Origin: Magnolia sinica
Lineage: Eukaryota; Streptophyta; Magnoliopsida; Magnoliales; Magnoliaceae
Assembly: GCF_029962835.1 (NCBI RefSeq)
Contig: NC_080577.1
Coordinates: 25,650,501-25,714,500 of the forward strand
Length of the DNA: 64,000 nucleotides
Direction: 5' to 3'
Shown here: one piece after another, positions 30,801 to 42,486 of the stretch
How positions within the stretch are numbered: position 1 is the stretch's first letter
How the letters are laid out: the number at the start of each line of letters is the position of its first letter
Notes under the pieces: generated by a model
Databases searched by the model: none
What the model saw: the letters and a program-made list of their open reading frames with translations, nothing else
Told to the model about the DNA's origin: nothing
Made by a program: the position numbers and the translations under genes

Positions 30801-31713
30801 ACATCAGCCAGGTCAGTGGGGGTGTGGTACACCGGCCAATCCGCTTCCTGTCCATCCTAGCCGTCCACGTCAGCCGAAGCGTGTGGTCGCCTCGGGATGC
30901 AACTGACAACTGTTTCTCTTTCCGGCTTCCATAGAACCTCGCGTGCCGGTTTGCGAAGCAGGAGCTATTCAATACACACGCAGTGGAAGTATCCTCACGC
31001 ATGCATAGAGTCACTGCACACACGGAGTTAATCAGAACCGTTCAAATAATGATCCAATTCTAGATGATCCATCCAATGTAAGTCATCAAGTAGTTTCCTG
31101 TAAATGGATTAAAGCAAAATATTGAGTAGTTCAAATCAACAAAAAAAGCCTAAAATAAAAATTATAAATATTATGTCAATAAAATTATAAAAATTTTCCG
31201 AATTAATTAATATCTGTAATTTGGACGGTTTAGATTTATAAATTCGTACAAAAATATATACCTTATATGCATGCATGAGTATAAATTGTCAAACTCTTTC
31301 ATTGTACGAAACCGTTTCACTTGGCAGCAAATAGACGCTTTCGGAGTAGAGGATGGTATCTTGTCCTATGCCTCAGGAATTGAATACCCTACTGAGGTTC
31401 CCACTTCGTTGCTGGTGGACATAACTCAAGTTGTTTATTACCGTTGATCTGATGGCCCGCACCGTGTACAAGTAATAAACCAAAACTCTCTGCAATCGGA
31501 AGATTCTAACCATCCAAACTTGCCATTGAATATACACCATTGCTCTTCCTTTTCTTAGATTTCTACTCGGGTTATTTCGATTACATTAAAAATATACCAT
31601 CGAAGGCGTGCCCCGTCTTATTAACGGTCAGGATCACTGAATAATGGGCCACACCGATGCGCCCATGTGAGCCTTAGGAACTATTCAATCCTGAGGCCTA
31701 GGACTAGATACGA
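30801..31713. other. Intergenic, nothing assigned
   Basis: AT-rich toward the middle (31100-31260). No gene, RNA gene or complete repeat recognised. Confidence 0.35.
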
Positions 31714-32026
31714 GTTCTTTGAAGAGAAAATTACCACTGTAGACCCTACCTTTTATCCAGCGTCTTTTATGGTCCCTTGCACGCACGGACAGAGCATTTG
31801 AGGACGAAAATACCCCCGCTTTTCAAAGTGATTTTGCGTACTGTAGACCCATAGCTACGGATTATCAGCGTAGCTATAGATAGCGTAACTTGCGTAAGTA
31901 GGGTATTTTCGTTCTCAAATGCTCTGTCCGTACATGAAAGGTCTAACCTGGCAAGGTAAGTTTTGGATTCTTTATCAAAGATGCTGAATAAAAGATGGGG
32001 TCTAAGTGGTAATTTTCTCTTTTAAG
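31714..32026. mobile_element. Foldback MITE of about 310 bp, long terminal inverted repeats
   Basis: Left arm 'gttctttgaagagaaaatta' pairs with right arm ending 'taattttctcttttaagaac' at 32026. Inner arms 'acagagcatttgaggacgaa' (31790) and 'ttcgttctcaaatgctctgt' (31908) pair closely. The loop contains 'atagctacgg', a word also near 24160. No target duplication found. Confidence 0.7.
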
Positions 32027-32770
32027 AACAACTTAATAGATATATGCGGTAGAGCCGGTAGAACCGGAACATGGTACAGCCGTCTCATAAGCACACGTGG
32101 AAGGGTTAAATATAGATCGACACCGTCCATATAGTGTGTCCCATCATCTTTGTCAAAATCCTATTATCATTCAATCCTATCCGATACTTTTGTTACCTCT
32201 CCTGTACCAAATATGCACCGTTATAGTAAACTGATCACACGATTGTTATTAATTTTTCCTCGATTATTTCGATCTTTTATTTTCACATATTCCATAGAAA
32301 ATCAGATGAACGGTCCTTAATTCTATTTGATCACGCAACATGTACCGTCGAGAGATGGCTCTACCATATTCCGGTGCAACGTCCTCTACCATTACCTATC
32401 GCCAGCCCGAGCGCCGCACCTCTTTTCCGAAGCTAAGTTCCGTACCTAGGGAGATAATATGTTGTTTGCGGCGAACCGTAATACGATAGATCTATATGTG
32501 TATAGTGTATTTGGAAGTGATACTTGTTAATCTGGTCCATCAACATGTAGTAACATAGTATGGATGGTTTATATATAAAAAATTAAATTTAAAGAAAAAT
32601 GTGTTTATCTAATATTTGGACATGAAAATAACGGTGAAAAACAAAAAATCTAACGGTCATATATGTAGTAGATAAAAGTAGAAAAAGTAATGGATAGAGT
32701 CTCACATGGATTTAAATTTTAATACGTGAGCCATCCATGATTGGGTCAATATATTGGTCGAGCCGATCGA

Positions 32771-32777
32771 TATATAA
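32771..32777 (+). promoter_or_regulatory. TATA-like box upstream of LUH
   Basis: TATATAA lies about 620 bp before the LUH start codon, within the right arm of the foldback element, with ATG-free leader-like sequence following from about 32805. Confidence 0.4.
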
Positions 32778-32782
32778 CCCTG

Positions 32783-32790
32783 CCACGTGG
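32783..32790. promoter_or_regulatory. Palindromic G-box upstream of LUH
   Basis: CCACGTGG, a perfect G-box. It lies in the right arm of the foldback element; the left arm keeps only ACACGTGG. bHLH/bZIP binding is inferred from the motif. Confidence 0.5.
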
Positions 32791-33175
32791 CCTGTGAAGA
32801 TATGGCTCTACAATATTACGGTTTTTCCGGTTCTACCGCATCGTCCCCAAACCAAACCTCGAGGCTCGAATTCCAAACCAGAGGTTCGGATCCGAGCGAA
32901 AACTCCCTCTGAAATTCTGGTTATTTGGTTTTCTTTCACTCGCGCGAGTCGGTGAATTACAAAGAAATACACAGAAAGAGCTTCGTTTACGTTAACGATC
33001 GAGCTGTTCTTCTTCTCCAACGCATTCTTCCTTCCGAAAACCCTAATTTTCAAAAAAGGATTCAATCTCTCCACTCCTGCACTGAAGATCAGGAGTTCGG
33101 GTTCGAAATTCTGTTGAATTTTTCGACAGTTTCGGTGGATTTTCAGTTGCTCGGGTTTGAATTAGGGTTTTAGAT

Positions 33176-33211
33176 ATGCAGACCGAGTTCAATTGGATGC
33201 CGGATCGGTAA
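33176..33211 (+). CDS. Upstream ORF 1 in the LUH leader, 11 codons
   Basis: First ATG of the leader: MQTEFNWMPDR, stop TAA at 33209-33211. It overlaps the next upstream ATG by one base (TAATG). Likely regulatory at the level of translation if at all; peptide function is not implied. Confidence 0.45.
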   Translation: MQTEFNWMPDR

Positions 33212-33381
33212 TGCAGGGTTTTGATCACTATCGTTGGTAAGATAAGATGTTAATTTCTACTAGTCGCGTTCGAAACATGGAATTTTCAGAACTTTTTGCG
33301 AATTAGGGAGGGTTTTGTTCGATTTTCTTGATTTTCTGTTTGAATTTCGATCACAGCGTGGATTTCGATTCCTTCAAGTGA
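33211..33381 (+). CDS. Upstream ORF 2 in the LUH leader, spans the leader intron
   Basis: Starts at the ATG of TAATG (33211). After removal of 33237-33356 it reads MQGFDHYRCVDFDSFK and stops at TGA 33379-33381, eight bases before the LUH ATG. The arrangement depends on the leader splice being correct. Confidence 0.4.
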
Positions 33382-33389
33382 AGGGAAGC

Positions 33390-36300
33390 ATGGCGCAGAG
33401 TAACTGGGAAGCAGATAAGATGTATGCTTTTGTTCCAATAGTTGTGGTTCTTTCTTCAATTTGAAGATGTCATGTGTAGTTTCTTGTTCTTTCGTTTGTT
33501 GGGAATTTCTTTTTTGATGTGTTGTTGTTTTCAGGCTTGATGTTTATATTTACGATTATTTGCTGAAGAGAAATTTGCATGCTTCTGCGAAAGCCTTCAT
33601 GACTGAAGGGAAGGTCGCTGCTGATCCAGTAGGTAATGATGTTTTTAAGAATTGTACTGTGATTTTAGTTTGTAGTTTCTTTGATCTTTTAATTAATGTG
33701 ATCTTGTGCCTCTTTTTCAGAATGCTGGGCTATTTAATTCTACTAGTATAATTCCTTTCCTTATTTAAGTGATTTTGTTATTTTTGTTATTTTGTTATTT
33801 TGTTATTATTATTATTTATTTATGTATTTATTTTAATTTTTTTGTAATTGATTCTATGGATATAGAAAGAGGAATGTTGTTATGATGCGGGTGCCGTGGG
33901 TGCTGTATGCATAATGGCTGTCTGTGTTGATCTTCGATTTGGTGGGCAGTCATGCGGATGGGAATATGAGAGTGGCCTGCAAAGTGGACGGTTCTAAAAG
34001 TTGAGCTAGAAATGGACAAAAAGGTTCACTTTCATTTGCAAAACTCTCATCGATTGGATGGTTGGGATTGTCCAATTGCTGCGACGTACAAATTCTTGTC
34101 TTAGAGTTTTGAGATGAAGGATCTTGGTGACGGAGCTGCTCATACAGGTTTCCAGCGGCAGCAATAGTTTCCAATCCACCCATGGTTGTTATTTATTTGG
34201 CAGCGATGTGAAAGGGGAAAACCCCCATTAAGATTAGGGTCTGTTTGATTTTCCAGTGCACTGGTAAATACCAGGTAAAAGAGTAATAATTATTCCCCCC
34301 TGTATTTTACAACATGCCTGATTTGACTAACTTTTTTGATACAGAAATCATTACAAAATATATATGGGTCCCACTGTGATGCATTTCGCTTATCCACACC
34401 GTTCATCCATTATGCCATTTGAATTTATAGTATGAGCAAAAAAATGAGGTATATCCAAAACTCAAGTGGACCATATGAAAAAGGGAATCGAATACTTACC
34501 GTTAAAAACTTTGTGGGGCCACTGTTTCTTTTGGTGTGGGCCACCTGAGTGTTGTATGTGCTTCATTTTTTGTCTCATGCTTCAAAATATTGTAGTAAAA
34601 TAGATGGACGGAACGGATATATCATATACATTACTGTATCATTCAAAAATAAAATTATCTCTTTTGAACTAGTTTAACTGGCCCAAATACCTATGAATTT
34701 TCAAACAGGGTAAACTGTAATAATTACCTATTTCCAGTGTATTTACACTGGCTTTGAAAAAACAAACAGGCCCTTAACGACAACAAGGTTTCTGTCATTG
34801 CTAGAGAGGAGGATAGCAGCCATGGTTGATCAACGACTATAGAATCAAAGGGGTAATCTTGGGACTCGCAGAAGCACATAGAGAGGAATCGAACAAAGTA
34901 ATCACAGTCACACAAGCAAATCCAATAGAGAACAATCCAAATTTACATGGAAAACCCTTGTGGGAAAAAACCACATCACAAAGCGATAATGTACTATGAA
35001 TAACAAAGTTATAAGAGATGAAACCTTTCTGATCAAAGCCCCAAGAGAAAAACCCTAGCCTTTTCTCTCTCCAAACCCTCTCAAACCCTTAAACACGTCT
35101 AGCCTCTTGCCTTAATCCTGATTACACCCATAAATATAAGTAAAAATAGAAATAGAAACAAACCACGCAAAACCGCGCAAACTGCGCAATCCGTCGACCC
35201 AGAGTTCTCGACCTGTCGAGAACTCCAAAAACTGTCCAGAGAGTTTTGCCAAAAAATCGAATATTTTCAATATCCTTTTACCTGTAGACCCAAACCGTCA
35301 ATTGGTCGATGGTCTCTGTTTCGGCATAGATTTAAGGCATTCGATTTTCAACAATCTCCATCGTAACTCTAATCTTCATGCTGCAACACGTCATGTTTGA
35401 TCCTCCATCTCTACTTCGTATCTATCATAGCTCCACAATCATCACTTCTCGTGCACATTTTGTTTTTACTCCATCTTCACCAGTGTCAAGACATGGTCCT
35501 GCGTAACTCAAATATATCGAAGTAGCAATTTCACTGCCTCACAGTGTTACTTACTGGGATTAGACATGTATTTGCCAACAACCCTCACCGCATGTAAAAT
35601 ATTGGGTCTCGTACAGACCATAGCATACATGAAGCTGTCAACCGCACTCGAATAAAGCACACGAGATATAACCTGCTTTTCCTCATCCATTTAAGGACAT
35701 TGCTCAGAAGAAAGCTGAAAATGAGCCGCGTGGGGAGTGCCAACTGGCTTTGCCTTGTCCATCCCATAGTTCACCAATACATTCTCAAGGTATTCATTCT
35801 GAGATAACCATAGCCTGCTCCTCTTCCTGTTTCTGTGTATGTCAATGCTGAGAACTCTCTTTGTAACCTCCAGATTTTTCATCTCAAATGTCCCTGATAG
35901 CTGAGCCTAGTGTGTTGATCTCAGATATGCTATGACTGGCGATAAGCATGTCATCAATATACAATATTAAGATAATGAACTTCTCATTACTCGGTGTTTT
36001 GAAATAGACACAATGATCATACTTACTCCTGGTAAACCTCTGACTCATCATGAAAGAATTGAATTTCTTGTATCACTGCTTAGACGACTGTTTTAGGTTG
36101 TACAACGGCCTCTTCAACCTACAAACCTTGTTTTCTGCCCATCGTATTTCAAATCATTCTAGTTGCTTCATGTAAATCTGTTATTCCAATTCCTCATGTA
36201 GGAAAGTAGTATTCACACCCATTTGTTCCAGCTCAAGATTGTATTAGGCAACTAACGCCAATACGAATATGATAGATACTCGCTTCGCCACAGGTGCAAA

Positions 36301-39300
36301 GATCTCATTGAAGTCGATACCTTCTCTTTAAGCATATCCCTTTGCTACCAACTTTGCTTTGTACCTATCAAGTTTCTTCTTAAAAATTCACTTACACTCG
36401 ATTGCTTTATGGCCGACGAGAAGCTCCACCAGCTCCCACGTCTGATTTTTGAACAAAGAGTCTCATCTCGTCATGCATCGCTGCTTTTCACTTTTTGGCA
36501 TCTATGTCGTCAAAAGCCTCCTGAAAAGTAGAAGGATCCTCCTAATTTGTAATGAGGACAAATGCAACAATCGAGTCATTCCTATATCTCGCTAGTAACC
36601 TACGATCCCTTGGTGGATTCGTTCTCATAGGTGGCTTCTCCACTTGCTCTTGTACCTCTATCTGCATTTCAGTATCAGTCCGTATCTCATCTCTGTCTAT
36701 CTGAATGTCCACAAGTGACTTTTCTGCTTCCTTGTGCTCATCCTTACGGAACAATGATCCCTCATCAAATTTGACGCCACGATTGAGGATGATTTTCCAT
36801 GTCGCCCGGTCATATAACCTATACGCCTTTGCACCATCACCATAGCCTATAAAGATGTACTTTTTAATCATTTTGTCCAGCTTCTCTCTCAACTGATGGT
36901 ACGTGAGACTAAGCCTTGTAACCAAATACTCGTAGCTCTATGTAATCTACCCACTTATTAATCCACACTTCCTCTGAAATTTTACAATCAATAGCCATAG
37001 AAAGGGGACCAATTCATCAAGTAACAAGCCATGTTAACGGCCTGTCTACATTTTTTTGCCCAACCCAACATTACTTATCATACATCGGGCCCTCTCCAAG
37101 AGCGGCCGATTCATCCGCCCAGCCACCCCATTCTACTCTGGTGTGTGGTGCATTATGTTATGCTTCACGATCCTTTCATCTTTGTAAAGCCGATTGAATT
37201 CCTCAAAAATGAATTCTCCAATGTTATCTGTCTTCAACACTTTCACATTTTGCCCTTGTTATTTTTGACCATTGCCTTCCACTGTTTGAAGTTGGTGAAA
37301 ACCTTGAATTTATGTTTCAGAACATAAATCCACACTTTTTTGGAATAGTTGTCAATGAACGTAATGAACCATGACGACCCTCTACTAAAAACTACAGGCG
37401 ACAACCCCCATACATTATAATGTACATAATCCAGATCCCCTTATAAACATGTTTTCAAGACTTAAAGATAACCTTGCCTGTTTACTAAAATCAATAATTT
37501 TAAAAGCTGGGATCAATCAACGATCAGAAAGAACCTTCATGCCCCCACTTGCTCATGTGGCCTAGGTGCCTATGCTACAGACCTGTAGACGTGGAATCCA
37601 CTACAGACGATGCAGCTCCACCCAATGAAGTGCTCCCAATCAACCTGTAAAGGTTACCATTCCTCTTTACTTTCATGACTACGAGTGCCCCCTTTGAAAC
37701 CTTAAGGACACGATCAAACCCAGTGAATTTGCACCGAAGTGCCTCGAGTGCACCTAGAGATATCAGATTCTTACTTAACTCAAGAACGTGTCTCATATCA
37801 GTTAAGATACGCTCTATGCAATCAAACGTCTTGATGAACACCAATCCAACACCAACCATGTTACAAATATTGTCATTGCCCATAAACACCTGCCCATGCT
37901 GGTAAGTGTATTTAATATGTTTGTCTACATATCGACAAATGTGTATATGAAATGATGAATATTGTTATTATAAACCTTGCATGCATTGTATTGTATTGTA
38001 TATACTTGATAATGCATAACTATGATAAATATATCACAAAATTCTAAATATAAATTTATATTACAACTTATTAACAATAAGATTATAGAACCATTATTTT
38101 TGGGTTGGTATAAATAGCCATCTCGAATGCAAATGATCCATAATCTGGATCATGTGATTCAGGACGGAGAACTTGGGGTGACTAGCGATTTAGATAACAT
38201 TGACATGCAGTAATGTCTAGGTAATGCACATATTATGGCGAGTATCTTGATAAAGATTCATGGACTTAATAATTAGGTAAAAGCCAACTAGTATTTTTTG
38301 GTTTGCCTTCTTTCTCCTTGTTACTTTAAATGTGCTTCCTCTGCAAAAATAGAGAGTTAATTTTCGATGCAAAAGGTGTAATCGCTAGTTTGCTTGACTA
38401 TGCAGCCATTGATGCTCCTGGTGGTTTTCTCTTTGAATGGTGGTCTGTGTTTTGGGACATTTTCATTGCAAGGACGAATGAGAAACATTCTGAAGTTGCT
38501 GCAGCTTACATTGAGGTGGCTTTAGAAATATTATAGGTTTTTTATTCTTTAATTATTGGGTGATTTTCATCGGAATTACTTGATGGTTAGAGTGCGTTTA
38601 AATCCACCCAGAATTTCTTTATGGTGGTACACAGGCACAACAGATGAAAGCTAGGGAGCAACAACAACAGATTCAAATGCAGCAGTTGCAACTTATGCAG
38701 CAACGGCATGCTCAATTGCAGCGAAGGGATGCTAGTAATCCTTCACTCGGTGGTCCAATAAATGCTATAAACTCTGAAGGAATGTTAGGGCAATCCACTG
38801 CCAGTGTTTTGGCCGCAAAAATGTACGAGGAACGTATGAAACATCCACATTCGATGGAGTCAGAGTCATCCCCACAACTACTTGATGCCAGTAGAATGGC
38901 ACTTCTGAAATCAGCATCCAACCATCCCGGGTAATTTCTTTATGGATGAACCTAGTGCTAATTCTATATTATGTGAGTGTTCGATGTTGTGGTCCTTCAT
39001 GGGAGGTGTTGTCTTTTTTATTGCCCTTCATGTTGACACAGCCAGTTAGTCCAAGGTAATCCGGGCAGCGTGTCTGCAGCATTGCAGCAAATGCAGGCGC
39101 GAACTCAACAGACCACTGTAACTACTTGCACTATGTTATCTTCATTTTTCATGCCTTCTCTTTTTCTTCCCTTGTTGAGCACATCTTTTGTAAGGCTAAA
39201 TGCCTGATATGGTTAGATACATCCTTTGCAGGACAACAAAGGTGATGTCAACTTGGGTGCAGCTCAACGATCTCTGCCCATGGATCCATCATCAATCTAT

Positions 39301-42300
39301 GGACAGGGCCTTCTGCATTCAAAATCTGGAATAGGTAGCGCAGGTAAGATCACACGGTCTTCTTTATTTTTTACTTTTTGTGATGAACTTAATTTTCATT
39401 GAATAAAAAGGAAAAAAGCTGCACTAATTGTCCATTAAGGCAATGGATGTTGGTGTCAGTACAAAGCGTGGGACCTACATCCCCCAAATCACTCTTTTCT
39501 TGGCACTTGCCTCAAGGAAATAGGAAGTGAGGGGCCTGTTCATGATGTCATTTATAAGAGTAGTCTGTTTACGAGAAAGATTGCTTGGTCTTCTAGGGGT
39601 TGAATAGGAATTCCACTATGCCTAGGTCTCTACAAATGTGGGAATTATATATTTTGTTTGATATTGTCATTTGGAAAAGAATTAGAAGAAATGTTCCTTT
39701 TTTGTGTTGAATTTATGGAACCTCTTCTTTAAAGTGAAAAGGTTCCCTTAAATGATAAACACCTTCAATAATGAGGTTGATCTACATACATCTTTTCTTC
39801 AAAAGTATTGAGCTGTTAATTTTGTTATTCTTCAAGCATTCGATCAAGCACTTTAGGTTGGCTTTTGTCATTGTTTTGGTTGATCTGGTAATTTTGTTAT
39901 TCTTCAGTCAATTTGGTCAAAGACTTCTGATTTTCATCATTTTCCAAAAAGCAGTTCCTTTCTTCTTCTTTTTTAAAGATGTTTATGCTTGGAGTTTGTT
40001 TTCTTTCGGTCAACCTTTATGTAGAACCCTCTATTTTATTTCTGTACGTGAATATCATTTATTTAGGAGAGCAAGTATAGTTCAGTTATGCTAAAAGATA
40101 ATCTACTTGCCAGTCCTAGGCAGCCTGATCCTCAAGTTATTAGAAGGCCAAGCTTTCTGACATCAAGAAAGTCACAGTTCTTGTAACTTCTACAAGGAGA
40201 TTATGCATCCCACTGCACCACGAGCTTTCTGACATCAAGAAAGTCACATTTCTTGCAACTTCTACAAGGAGATTATGCACCCACTGGACCACGATTGAGT
40301 GGCCCGAGGATTTTGTTCTAAGTTTCATAGGCAAAAAAGCACCCACGGTGTCAAAGATTTCTCATTTTCTTCTCCTACCTGTCTTTGTAATATGATGTTT
40401 TCTTCATGGAAAAAATCTTGGAAAGATGGGCCGTTTTATTTTGAAAGAATAAGAGGAGAAATCGAGTAAGAATTGTAATGCAGAAGTGAACTTGGGTTTT
40501 GACTAGGATGTTCAATCGAAAACCAACTGTTACAAGGGGGAACTCTTGGATTATTTGTTTTTGGTTCTGCATGGAAAATATGAATAATATCTAGGTGCTA
40601 AAATTGCATTTTTGGGAGCTCAAGAGACTGTTAGTTGGTGTTTCAGAAAAATGCGAATACATTCCTTGTGTCCTCATCTTCTGCCCTTTTTTGTCCAAGC
40701 TTGAAATTCTGCGTGCATACATGTGTTTTCTTTTGCATTGTTTTAATGAAGCATGGTGAGAAGTAGCTGAAAATTAGTTGTCCATAGGATCATGTTGTTG
40801 TCCATTGTGTTAATGAAATATGTTGATAAGTAGATGAAAATTGGTTATATTATTAGGATTTGTTATTTGGGAATTTTCTTGCAGAGTTCCCTTATATATT
40901 TGTTGTGCCTTTCTATTCAGGATTGAACCAAGGTGTCAGTGGTCTTCCATTAAAGGGTTGGCCTTTAACTGTAAGTCATATACTAAATTCATCTGCAGTA
41001 TGGGTTTTTGGTGTTGGTATTTAGTTTGGATATGCACATCTTTCCTGACATTGAATTATTTCTATTTTCCCAGGGCATTGACCAACTACGGCAAAATTTA
41101 GGCCCACAAGTACAGAAGCCTTTTCTACAGTCATCAAATCAGTTTCAGATTTTGACGCCACAGCAGCAGCAGCAGCTCCTGGCACAGGCTCAGGCGCAGG
41201 GAAGTCTTGGGAGCTCACCTAATTATGGAGATTTGGATCCTCGAAGATTTAGGCTTTTACCTAGGGGTAGCTTGAATGGGAAAGATGGTCAGCCCACAGG
41301 AAATGATGGTTCTGTAGGCTCCCCAATTCAATCAAGCTCACCAAAGGTCAGATTAGGTCCACAGGATCAAGCAGAATTTCTTGTGAAGGTTAGTTTTACT
41401 AAGCCATATATGACTGTAGCCATTGCTTAGACAAATGAAAAAAAAAGATAAATACAAGTGAGAATCTAGTTGCCTTGTATCAACGTGTCATAATCAATCA
41501 AAATATACTGGAAACTAAAGAGATAAATTAATTGAAAGAATTCTCGTCCTCCATACAACTGTTGGTGGAACCGAACCCTCAGCATATACTTCATGGTTTA
41601 TCTGCAAATCTACATACTTCCATATGCATGTATCAATGTGGCTATTTTTAAATAGCATGAGTTTCTATCAATGTGGCCATGCATAAACATACTCATGTCC
41701 TTGTGTGCATTCTTCAACAGTGTATGCCCATCTTAGATTCTCAGCCTTGTCCATCTTAATCTGACAATAGTATTTAGCATGAAAATTCTGGAACCTGCTT
41801 TAATATTTATCATCAGTTTTTTTCTAACATTTATCAATTCAATGTGATTTGACTTCATTTTCTAACAGCTAGAGACTTTGTGGTTATCATGCATTTAGCT
41901 TGGTTTTCTAACATTTTTCAACTTCAGTGTCTGTTGGCTTTGTCTGACATCTGCCCGCCATGACCCTATTTTGCTTTCTGGCCCTTTGGGGTGTGCATGT
42001 AATGGTTGGAATGGGGTTCAGATTAGGGTGGGAACCCATGGGAGCGGTGTCAATGTGAACCTCTGCCATGGCTGGTTCCAAGAGCCTAGGTGAAAGAGGA
42101 AGGTGGATGTCTGGTGGGGAGCTGATGGTAAAACTTTCGCCGGTATACAATTTTAATGCCAACCCCAAATTGCTGGGAGAAAGTTAAGATGATGATGATG
42201 ATGTTTGCTAGCTTGATCATCAATAGGGTGTCTGCTGTTTGGTTTGACATTTTTCTGACCTGCTGATGATTCTTTTTAGATGAAGATCTCCCAGATGAAT

Positions 42301-42447
42301 CAGTCCTCTGCTCAGCAACAACAGGACCAACTACAGCAGCAGCAGCAGCAATTACAACAGGTTGTACTTGTCCAGAGACTGTTCATATTTCAGGGTTTCT
42401 TTCTTTTCCCAATTTGAATTCATAGCTATTAGAACTGTTAGCAAGAA

Positions 42448-42486
<39 letters not shown>

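Larger units (their letters stand above)
32044..32841. mobile_element. Foldback element of about 800 bp ending in the LUH promoter
   Basis: Left end ATGCGGTAGAGCCGGTAG and right end CCGGTTCTACCGCAT are inverted, and similarity extends about 100 bp inward on both sides (for example 'acacgtggaagggtta' against the complement of 'taaccctgccacgtgg'). Its middle is AT-rich. No clear target duplication, so class is unknown; Mutator-like is possible. Confidence 0.6.
32860..33389 (+). other. LUH 5' leader with one intron
   Basis: No ATG occurs from about 32810 until 33176. A leader intron fits GTAAGA at 33237 and the acceptor CACAG ending at 33356. The leader start is not fixed by sequence. Confidence 0.55.
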
